Source: OLB11 sp044234005 (GTDB taxonomy: Bacteria; Bacteroidota; Bacteroidia; Chitinophagales; Chitinophagaceae). From it: a stretch of DNA of 21,092 bases. Both the position numbers and the translations under genes were made by a program. Below the pieces are notes generated by a model. It searched no databases. It was given only the letters and a program-made list of their open reading frames with translations, and was not told the origin of the DNA. Positions 14,968 to 21,092 of this stretch are shown piece by piece. The number at the start of each line of letters is the position of its first letter. Positions within the stretch are counted from its first letter, which is position 1. The DNA lies in NCBI GenBank assembly GCA_044234005.1, contig JBIIJE010000038.1, positions 1 through 21,092 on the forward strand. Direction: 5' to 3'.

Positions 14968-15729
14968 ATGAATTTTTATTTGCCCCAATTGCCTGAAAGA
15001 ACGAGTATACCGCGCACCAATGGCTTAACCATGGTTATGGATAAGGGTTTGAGTTTGCAAGAAACCAAACATTTTATTGAAGGCACACATCCATATGTCG
15101 ATCTAGTCAAGTTAGGCTTTGGAACTTCTATGGTAACTCCAAATTTGAAAGAGAAGCTTGCTTTATACGCGGAAGCAGGAATGCCTGTTTACTTAGGTGG
15201 CACTTTGTTTGAAGCATTTCTCATTCGAAATTGCTTCGATGATTATTTGGCTATGGTAAAAGATTTTGGGCTCAATCATGTTGAGGTATCGGATGGTTCA
15301 ATAACAATTCCACATGCCGAAAAATGTGGCTACATTGAAAAATTAGCCAAACATGTAACGGTATTAAGTGAGGTGGGAAGTAAAGATGCAGCACATATTA
15401 TTCCACCTTATAAATGGATAGAACTCATGCGCGCTGAAATTGAAGCGGGCAGCACTTATGTGATCGCTGAAGCACGTGAAGCCGGTAATGTAGGTATTTA
15501 TAGAAGCAGCGGCGAAGTACGAGAAGGTTTAGTTCAAGAAATTTTAACACAAATACCTGTTGAAAAAATTATATGGGAAGCTCCTCAAAAAGCACAACAG
15601 GTTTACTTTTTAGAATTGTGTGGTTGCAACGTAAACCTTGGCAATATTGCACCCAATGAAGTTATCCCATTAGAAGCAACTAGAATTGGATTGCGAGGTG
15701 ACACATTTATGTTTTATCTCGATAAATGA
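14968..15729 (+). CDS. comA: Phosphosulfolactate synthase-like protein (ComA family)
   Basis: 253 residues from the ATG at 14968. It matches the (2R)-phospho-3-sulfolactate synthase family throughout, a TIM-barrel of this length: PERTSIPRTNGLTMVMDKG, VDLVKLGFGTS, MPVYLGGTLFEAFL, VEVSDGSITIP, TVLSEVGSKDA, YVIAEAREAGNVGIY, EAPQKAQQVYF and the end LRGDTFMFY. The characterised enzyme adds sulfite to PEP to give phosphosulfolactate, first step of coenzyme M synthesis in methanogens and of sulfolactate in Bacillus. No comB or comC is nearby, so the later steps and the final product are unknown. Bacteroidota lack coenzyme M, so free sulfolactate or another sulfonate is more likely. Its stop overlaps the aroE start by four bases. 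Confidence 0.88.
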   Translation: MNFYLPQLPERTSIPRTNGLTMVMDKGLSLQETKHFIEGTHPYVDLVKLGFGTSMVTPNLKEKLALYAEAGMPVYLGGTLFEAFLIRNCFDDYLAMVKDFGLNHVEVSDGSITIPHAEKCGYIEKLAKHVTVLSEVGSKDAAHIIPPYKWIELMRAEIEAGSTYVIAEAREAGNVGIYRSSGEVREGLVQEILTQIPVEKIIWEAPQKAQQVYFLELCGCNVNLGNIAPNEVIPLEATRIGLRGDTFMFYLDK

Positions 15730-16451
15730 AACACTACGGCTTAATAGGACATTCGTTATCGCATTCGTTTTCGAAAAAATATTTTCAGGAAAAATTTCTA
15801 CTTGAGAATATAGACGCTGATTATCAAAATTTCGAAATCAAAGATTGTGATACGGTGAGAAAAATCATCAAAGAAAATGATCTCAATGGCTTGCATGTTA
15901 CAATTCCTTTCAAAGAAAGAATCATTCGATATTTAGACGAAGTTTCAACAGAAGCCTTAAAAATTGGAGCTGTAAACGCTATTCAAATAAAAGACAATAA
16001 GCTATTTGGATTTAATACCGACTGCATTGGTTTTGAGAAATCATTGCTTGAAAATGTAAGTCTAAAAAATAAGCAAGCGCTCATTTTCGGAAGTGGTGGA
16101 GCAAGTAAGGCCGTTGCCTATGTGTTAGCAAGAAATAATGTCAATTATAAATTTGTTAGTCGCAATGAGATTAAAGATGGTTTTACCTATGCCGATTTAG
16201 ATGAAAATATTTTCAACAAGTATCTTTTATTAATTAATACTACCCCCATCGGCATGTTTCCGAATATAGAGCAAGAATTACCGATTCCCTATAAATTTGT
16301 AAAGAATGAACATTTTGCATTTGACCTTATTTATAATCCTGAGAAAACTAGATTTTTAACTCACTGCGAAGCCGAAGGCGCATCTATAAAAAACGGCATG
16401 GATATGCTCATTTATCAAGCAGAGGCATCGTATAAAATTTTTACTTACTAA
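15726..16451 (+). CDS. aroE: Shikimate dehydrogenase
   Basis: Reduces 3-dehydroshikimate to shikimate with NADPH in the chorismate pathway. 241 residues, at the short end of the family. The substrate pocket is complete: Ser14 and Ser16 (HSFS), Lys63 (TIPFKE, the catalytic Lys), Asn84 (GAVNA) and Asp99 (GFNTD), with a Gln near the end (GMDMLIYQAE). The NADPH fold starts with the glycine-rich FGSGGASKAV, followed by VSRN. The ATG overlaps the comA-like stop (ATGA), so it is translated from the same message, probably by termination-reinitiation. Activity on shikimate rather than quinate is inferred from conserved residues. Confidence 0.94.
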   Translation: MKHYGLIGHSLSHSFSKKYFQEKFLLENIDADYQNFEIKDCDTVRKIIKENDLNGLHVTIPFKERIIRYLDEVSTEALKIGAVNAIQIKDNKLFGFNTDCIGFEKSLLENVSLKNKQALIFGSGGASKAVAYVLARNNVNYKFVSRNEIKDGFTYADLDENIFNKYLLLINTTPIGMFPNIEQELPIPYKFVKNEHFAFDLIYNPEKTRFLTHCEAEGASIKNGMDMLIYQAEASYKIFTY

Positions 16452-16461
16452 AGTAATTATT

Positions 16462-16469
16462 TACTTTTA
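16462..16469 (+). promoter_or_regulatory. -7-like box before the M1 peptidase gene
   Basis: TACTTTTA, one mismatch to TAnnTTTG, 17 nt before the ATG and just after the aroE stop codon. Confidence 0.35.
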
Positions 16470-16486
16470 ACCCTTTACAATAAAAT

Positions 16487-18343
16487 ATGATTAATAAAAT
16501 ATCCTTGTGGGGATTTATCTGGATGAGTCTTTTTGGGATGAGTTGCCAACATAAAATAAATAATCGTCCGTTAAATGAGGTGATGCATACATTCTCAAAT
16601 TATGATAGTGTGCCTTGTAAACATTTGAATTGGCAAGCCAAAGTAAATTTCGAAACCAAGCAAATAACTGGTATCGCTACCTGGACTTTTGAGAATAAAA
16701 ATAATAGCCCTTACATCTATTTTGACACCTATGATTTAAGTATTCAGCATGTCACTATTAATCAACAAAATATTGATTACTCATTAGGCAAACCGAATAA
16801 AGAATTTGGCACCTGCCTTGGTATTCCGATAGGTTCGAATGATTCAATCGTTTCCATTGAATACACAACAGGTGCAAATGCAACAGCCTTGCAATGGTTA
16901 GCACCTTTGCAAACTGCAGGTAAGAAATTACCTTACCTATTTACTCAATGCGAAACAATACATGCTCGTTCACTTTTACCTTGCCAAGATTTACCTGCAT
17001 TGCGTGTAACCTACCAAGCAGACATAGAAGTTCCAAAAGGTATGATGGCAGTTATGAGCGCAAAAAATCCTCAAGCGAAAAACGAATCAGGCAAGTATCA
17101 TTTCGATATGGAAATTCCGATTCCAACTTATTTAATTGCATTAGCGGTTGGTGACATCTCATACAAAGCCATTGATGCCCGAAGTGGTGTTTACACCGAA
17201 CCAAGTATGCTCGATAAAGCTGCTGCTGAACTTAGCGATATTCCTATGATGATGGCTGCTGCCGAAAAACTTGGGGGACCTTATAAGTGGGGCAATTATG
17301 ATGTGCTTATCGCACCGCCTTCTTTTCCAATTGGTGGAATGGAAAATCCGCGTTTGACTTTTGCCACACCTACAATTATTGCTGGTGATAAAAGTTTAGT
17401 TTCACTTATCGCACATGAAATGGCTCATAGTTGGAGTGGCAATTTGGTTACAAACGCGACCTGGAATGATGTTTGGCTCAACGAAGGATTTACAACCTAT
17501 TTTGAACGTCGTATTATGGAAGCCATTAGTGGTAAGGATTATAATGATATGCTATGGGAACTTGGATATCAGGATATGGAAAGTGATTTTAAAGATTTAG
17601 GAATGGATAGCCCCGATACAAAATTGTATGTTGACTTAAAAGGCAGACATCCCGAAAATGGATTTACGAATATACCTTACGAGAAAGGAGCCGTGTTTAT
17701 TAAGATGCTCGAAGAGAATATGGGTCGTAAGAAGTTTGATGCTTACCTCAACAACTATTTTCAAACCAATGCATTTGTTCCTATGACAACTAAAAAATGC
17801 TTGGCTTTCATGCAACAATATTTATTTGAAAATGATATCAAAATTAAAGAGAAGCTCCATATTCAAGATTGGGTATTTAGTCCTGGATTACCCAATAATT
17901 GCCCCCATAAAAATCCAATTCGATTTGAAAAAGTAGATACTGCTCGAAAATTATTCGAACAAAGTGGCGATGTTAAAAATTTAGTAACTACAAATTGGAC
18001 GACGCATGAATGGCTACAACTTTTACGCAAACTTCCACATCCATTGGATCATACAAAAATGAATGCATTAGACAATGCTTTCCAATTGACAGGAATTTCC
18101 AACTGTGAAATTGCTGATGAATGGTATAAACTGTCAATTTCATCGAATTATGAAAAAGCTTATCCTGCTATGCAAGACTTCCTAGGCAAAGTGGGCCGTA
18201 AAAAATTTCTGGAGCCTCTCTATCGAGAAATGATGAATACCGAAGCAAATCAGAAAATGGCTAAAGATATTTTCAAGCAATCGAAGGACAATTACCATCC
18301 ACAAACGGCAAAAAAAATAGAAGGCATTATTTCAAAAAAATAG
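16487..18343 (+). CDS. Leukotriene-A4-hydrolase-type M1 aminopeptidase, lipoprotein
   Basis: 618 residues. A short signal with lipobox-like GMSC (Cys20) suggests a lipid anchor. The M1 zinc site is complete: HEMAH at 310-314 and Glu333, the HExxH-x18-E pattern. The substrate-recognition motif GGMEN is at 283-287 and the catalytic Tyr398 is in PYEKG. Spacing from the first zinc His to Glu333 (23) and Tyr398 (88) equals that in human LTA4H (His295, Glu318, Tyr383). The C-terminal helical domain ends GRKKFLEPLYREM with Arg571 and Lys573, the LTA4H Arg563/Lys565 pair. At the LTA4H Tyr378 and Asp375 positions it has Phe393 and Glu390, so an epoxide-hydrolase role is unlikely and peptide trimming in the periplasm more so. 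A small conserved gene follows after 7 nt. Confidence 0.93.
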   Translation: MINKISLWGFIWMSLFGMSCQHKINNRPLNEVMHTFSNYDSVPCKHLNWQAKVNFETKQITGIATWTFENKNNSPYIYFDTYDLSIQHVTINQQNIDYSLGKPNKEFGTCLGIPIGSNDSIVSIEYTTGANATALQWLAPLQTAGKKLPYLFTQCETIHARSLLPCQDLPALRVTYQADIEVPKGMMAVMSAKNPQAKNESGKYHFDMEIPIPTYLIALAVGDISYKAIDARSGVYTEPSMLDKAAAELSDIPMMMAAAEKLGGPYKWGNYDVLIAPPSFPIGGMENPRLTFATPTIIAGDKSLVSLIAHEMAHSWSGNLVTNATWNDVWLNEGFTTYFERRIMEAISGKDYNDMLWELGYQDMESDFKDLGMDSPDTKLYVDLKGRHPENGFTNIPYEKGAVFIKMLEENMGRKKFDAYLNNYFQTNAFVPMTTKKCLAFMQQYLFENDIKIKEKLHIQDWVFSPGLPNNCPHKNPIRFEKVDTARKLFEQSGDVKNLVTTNWTTHEWLQLLRKLPHPLDHTKMNALDNAFQLTGISNCEIADEWYKLSISSNYEKAYPAMQDFLGKVGRKKFLEPLYREMMNTEANQKMAKDIFKQSKDNYHPQTAKKIEGIISKK

Positions 18344-18350
18344 TGATTAT

Positions 18351-18716
18351 ATGAAAATAAGAATTAAAGGCAACAGCATCCGATACAGATTATCAAAAAG
18401 TGAAGTAAAACAATTGTGCGAAAAAAAAGTGCTTGAAGAAACAACGCAATTTCTTCATAATACTTTCAAATATGCAATTGTGCCCATGAATACCGATGAA
18501 TTATTTGCTGATTTTAAAGACAATACAATTACCTTATATTTCCCTGAAAAAGAAACTGAAACCTGGTACACCTCCGACTTAATCACTTACAAAAATGAGG
18601 TATCACTGCAGCATGGAGAAAAACTTAGCTTGTTACTTGAAAAAGATTTTGTGTGCCTCGACCATACTGACGAAGACCAAAGTGATAATTACCCGAACCC
18701 AAGTAAGGTTTGTTAA
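18351..18716 (+). CDS. Small conserved protein, probably the DUF7009 family
   Basis: 121 residues, soluble, no signal peptide or membrane helix. The first half (MKIRIKGNSIRYRLSKSEV) and the end (EKDFVCLDHTDEDQSDNYPNP) are typical of a short conserved family common in Bacteroidota that I believe is catalogued as DUF7009. The C-terminal stretch with Cys, Asp, Asp, Glu, Asp, Tyr and Pro is the most conserved part and could bind a metal or partner. No activity is known to me. It starts 7 nt after the M1 peptidase, so the two are probably cotranscribed. This may be chance. Confidence 0.75.
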   Translation: MKIRIKGNSIRYRLSKSEVKQLCEKKVLEETTQFLHNTFKYAIVPMNTDELFADFKDNTITLYFPEKETETWYTSDLITYKNEVSLQHGEKLSLLLEKDFVCLDHTDEDQSDNYPNPSKVC

Positions 18717-18720
18717 CACA

Positions 18721-18735
18721 TAAACCCAGATTCAG
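18721..18735 (+). repeat. Copy of the TAAACCCAGATTCAG intergenic repeat
   Basis: Fifteen bases identical to 111-125, in the same relative orientation and again between genes, here in the convergent gap between the DUF7009-type and LolA-like genes. No clear partner arm is seen, so it may be partial. Confidence 0.45.
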
Positions 18736-18815
18736 TTCTGAGATAAATCCAGGCAGAAATGATTTAGAAAGTGCAAACTGCGATGTTCTTCTGATGAAAT
18801 ATAGATGAAAATATA

Positions 18816-19514
18816 CTATTCAGTCTCAGTAAAAACCTCATCACTAAATTTCGAATTCACTTGGTAATCGCTAAAGTTCAGCGTAATCGAGCCTGACTCT
18901 TTTTTATCCTCATCTGATTTTGCCTTTGATTTTTTATTTAAATCAACTGACATCATCTTTGGCATTTTTATTTTCTTCATTTCAAAGTTCAACACAATTT
19001 GATCTGGCAAAGCGTACTTTCTTTTGATCCCATAAATATTCCTAGTCTCAATGGTACCATTGCCTTTGGTTGTTATTTGCGATTTTAGGACTAAAACTTC
19101 ACTCTTATCAATCCAAAACTTACCTAAAATAAGTTCCCCATCACTTTTCAAAGGTATAATATTTACAATGGCGCATTGCTTCCCATCCATCGCCTCGTAA
19201 CCCGAGATAACGCTTGTATAGCTTGTGGTATCGAGCAATAACGCCGCAATATTTTGAATAGGATTTTGCTTTGGCAAGAAAAAAATACCCTTCGCCTTTA
19301 TGCGAAATTTGTTTGGTTTTTTAAAAAATACCTTGCCACGCATTTGGTTCATTTTCACACCAGGTACATCAAATTTCATATTCACTTGTGCCGTATAATC
19401 AGCTACCGAAGAAAATTTCTTATTGACTTGACTAATTAATCCCTGCGCTTCATTTCCTGCAAACGAAGCGAATTGAGATAAACAAATAGCGATTCCTAAA
19501 ATTATTTTTTTCAT
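18816..19514 (-). CDS. LolA-like periplasmic carrier, cotranscribed with an ABC-2 exporter
   Basis: 232 residues with a signal peptide (MKKIILGIAICLSQFASFA). After it come the beta-rich segments usual for LolA/outer-membrane lipoprotein-sorting folds: FSSVADYTAQVNMKF near 35-49, GKVFFKKPNKFRIKAKG near 60-76, and later KFWIDKSEVLVLKSQ. A lysine/serine/aspartate-rich stretch near 195-206 looks like an insertion. LolA carries lipoproteins from the inner to the outer membrane. Here the ATG overlaps the stop codon of an ABC-2 permease by 1 bp, so it may pick up or hand on a substrate for that transporter. It need not be the cell's main LolA. Confidence is moderate because the family is sequence-diverse. 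Confidence 0.68.
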   Translation of the reverse strand: MKKIILGIAICLSQFASFAGNEAQGLISQVNKKFSSVADYTAQVNMKFDVPGVKMNQMRGKVFFKKPNKFRIKAKGIFFLPKQNPIQNIAALLLDTTSYTSVISGYEAMDGKQCAIVNIIPLKSDGELILGKFWIDKSEVLVLKSQITTKGNGTIETRNIYGIKRKYALPDQIVLNFEMKKIKMPKMMSVDLNKKSKAKSDEDKKESGSITLNFSDYQVNSKFSDEVFTETE

Positions 19515-20362
19515 TACGTTGTTATATCTTTTCGATTAAAAATGAATACTGAAACACCGATAAATAAAATGATATGTGCAAATAATACAACACAAGAGAA
19601 TATAATATTTCCGGTAGGTATCGGATCTTCAAATAAGCTTCGCCACGAAATCATATGAGTGGTGAACAAGAATGGCTTAATTAAATCAAAGCTTGGTATA
19701 TCAAACATACCAATAATAGTAAAAACAATAATGATAGCCATTACACTTACGATGGGTGTGATAGAATTATCCATCATGCAAGAAAGCATGGTAGCTAAAC
19801 TAGCCACAACACTTAATGCTAAAAATGCAATACCAAAGGCACAGGCCCAACGCCACACTATATCATCAGCTCTGATAATTGCCATACCTTCAGAATTCAT
19901 GGCCATTAAATCGCCGTTACCAAACATCATGTGAGATACAAGTAATGCAAAGACGCCTAATACAATCAGTAAAAGAACCGTATAAAAAATACCTGCAAGC
20001 CATTTCGCGATGACTATTTTGGTGCGACTCGCTGGCCGAGTTAATAAAAATCGTATAGTACCACTTGATGTTTCTCCACTCACCAAATCTCCAGTCACAA
20101 GAGCCACAAGTAAAGGCATTTGTACAATTAAAGTTTGTAGTACAATGAAGCAAATCAAATTCCCATTTACTAACTTACCTTGCATATCAAATAAGCCTTC
20201 AAGTTGTTGAGTCACGAATGCTAGAATTTCTTTGCCATCATGTAAAAAAGCAAATTGAAGCATTAAACATATAAATGAAATAACCGCAAAGCCAATAAAA
20301 CTGCGCGGTCGTCGAATTGTCTTTATGATTTCATTCTTTAATATGGCTATAAATTCCTGCAT
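19514..20362 (-). CDS. ABC-2 type transporter permease
   Basis: 282 residues with about six membrane helices (near 22-40, 70-90, 115-140, 170-195, 205-225, 245-270). The segment VSGETSSGTIRFLLTRPASR with the following IVIAKW is the signature of ABC-2 exporter permeases of the NatB/YhaP kind. One copy should dimerise with the adjacent ATPase. The substrate is not readable: relatives export Na+, antibiotics, polysaccharide or lipid. The stop codon (TAA) overlaps the LolA-like ATG by one base, and it starts 13 nt after the ATPase stop, so all three genes are one operon transcribed from outside the window. Confidence 0.88.
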   Translation of the reverse strand: MQEFIAILKNEIIKTIRRPRSFIGFAVISFICLMLQFAFLHDGKEILAFVTQQLEGLFDMQGKLVNGNLICFIVLQTLIVQMPLLVALVTGDLVSGETSSGTIRFLLTRPASRTKIVIAKWLAGIFYTVLLLIVLGVFALLVSHMMFGNGDLMAMNSEGMAIIRADDIVWRWACAFGIAFLALSVVASLATMLSCMMDNSITPIVSVMAIIIVFTIIGMFDIPSFDLIKPFLFTTHMISWRSLFEDPIPTGNIIFSCVVLFAHIILFIGVSVFIFNRKDITT

Positions 20363-20375
20363 CTATCTTATTTAA

Positions 20376-21092
20376 TTATTCTTTTGTGATTCTTAAAAAA
20401 TATTCTTCTAATTGATTCCGATAATCAATTCGGAGTAATGGAATATTTTGTTTAATTATTTCTTGACTTAATAAAGGAATATCCTTCTTCGCTAACTGCA
20501 GATGCATTTCTGAATTACTTTCCGATACAACCGCTGCATGCCAAGTTGAATTTTGCATATAGTTACGCAATGCATTCATATCGCTTGTTTCAACTACCAC
20601 ATGCAAATTTTCTTGAGAAAGTAAATCTGCTACCTTACCCTCCACCACGGCTTTACCTTTATTAATGACTACCATACTTGTGCAAATCTCCTGAACCTCG
20701 CTAAGTATATGAGATGAAAACACAATGGTCTTACCTTGCTCCTTATTGAGCATAAGCATCAATTGACGTAAATCAATAATGCCTTGTGGATCAAGCCCAG
20801 TATTAGGCTCATCCAAAATAATTAGTTCAGGATTATGAATCAAAGTTTGTGCTAGTCCAAGACGTTGCTTCATGCCGTGAGAAAAAGTTTTTACTTTATC
20901 TTTCTCTCTTCCCAGCAAGCCTACTAATTCAAACAAATCCGAATATTGTTTCTTAGAGTAGCTTAACAGACTTGCTCTTGCTACCAATTCCAAATTTTCT
21001 TTGGCATTCAAATAGCCATAAAAGTCAGGCTTTTCAATCATACAACCTACTTTTTTCATTATCTCACTTCGATTATTTGCTAATGACATACC
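20376..21092 (-). CDS. ABC transporter ATP-binding protein (5' end cut off by the window)
   Basis: About 238 residues are visible. The Walker A motif lies off the right end, and the first visible residues (MSLANNRSEIMKKVGCMIE) belong to the region just before the helical subdomain, so the ATG near 21089 is not the real start. Visible parts are the signature FSHGMKQRLGLAQ, Walker B LIILDEP, the D-loop TGLDPQG and the switch His in IVFSSHI. The last ~80 residues form an accessory domain. The FSHGMKQR signature and the order ATPase, permease fit an ABC-2 (NatA-like) exporter. Confidence 0.93.
   Translation of the reverse strand, partial: GMSLANNRSEIMKKVGCMIEKPDFYGYLNAKENLELVARASLLSYSKKQYSDLFELVGLLGREKDKVKTFSHGMKQRLGLAQTLIHNPELIILDEPNTGLDPQGIIDLRQLMLMLNKEQGKTIVFSSHILSEVQEICTSMVVINKGKAVVEGKVADLLSQENLHVVVETSDMNALRNYMQNSTWHAAVVSESNSEMHLQLAKKDIPLLSQEIIKQNIPLLRIDYRNQLEEYFLRITKE

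Noticed and set aside
1..21092. tRNA, rRNA, CRISPR array or intact insertion sequence
   Set aside because: No cloverleaf-like pattern, spaced direct repeats or transposase gene was found by eye; a tRNAscan/Infernal run would settle it.

Overview
The window looks like low-GC chromosomal DNA from a Bacteroidota bacterium, probably near Chitinophagales/Sphingobacteriales/Cytophagales. The evidence is two secreted proteins with type IX secretion (T9SS) C-terminal sorting domains of two different classes, Bacteroidota-type promoters (-7 box TAnnTTTG) with almost no Shine-Dalgarno sequences, and ordinary Bacteroidota families: a TPR gene coupled to ribH, a NamZ/DUF1343 hydrolase, and a LutA-like CCG protein. 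I see no rRNA, tRNA, CRISPR array, prophage or intact transposon. Most genes are housekeeping or core accessory genes.

Layout. 1-2465: prs (PRPP synthase) behind an intergenic hairpin repeat, a converging small lipoprotein gene, then about 600 bp of mostly non-coding, decayed-looking sequence. 2396-4406: ahcY (minus strand, with a clear intrinsic terminator) divergent from an Lrp/AsnC regulator. 4508-7533: four plus-strand genes, a stand-alone BLUF blue-light sensor, a MauE/DoxX-like membrane protein fused to a thioredoxin-like domain, a DnaQ/ExoX-like exonuclease and a polyprenol-phosphate mannosyltransferase-like GT2. The first three each have their own -7 box almost touching the start codon. 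7575-14768: a minus-strand block with a T9SS type-A cargo protein, TPR-ribH-lutA-like-(frameshifted doxX)-namZ, and a large T9SS type-B adhesin-like protein. 14968-18716: plus strand, comA-like phosphosulfolactate synthase overlapping aroE by 4 bp, then a leukotriene-A4-hydrolase-type M1 aminopeptidase lipoprotein followed by a small conserved protein. 18816-21092: a minus-strand operon of ABC ATPase (cut by the window end), ABC-2 permease and LolA-like periplasmic protein, with permease and LolA overlapping by 1 bp.

How it fits together. Metabolic genes cover PRPP, the methyl cycle, riboflavin, aromatic amino acids and a sulfonate (PEP plus sulfite). Envelope genes cover peptidoglycan recycling, secreted adhesins, lipid-linked mannose donors and an exporter paired with a lipid or lipoprotein carrier. 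I find no single large novel system. The best leads are the ABC-2 exporter plus LolA-like unit, the comA-aroE translational coupling, the orphan BLUF sensor, the MauE-thioredoxin fusion, recurring near-leaderless promoters, the intergenic TAAACCCA repeat family, and a doxX-like gene broken by one extra base in a G/C run.
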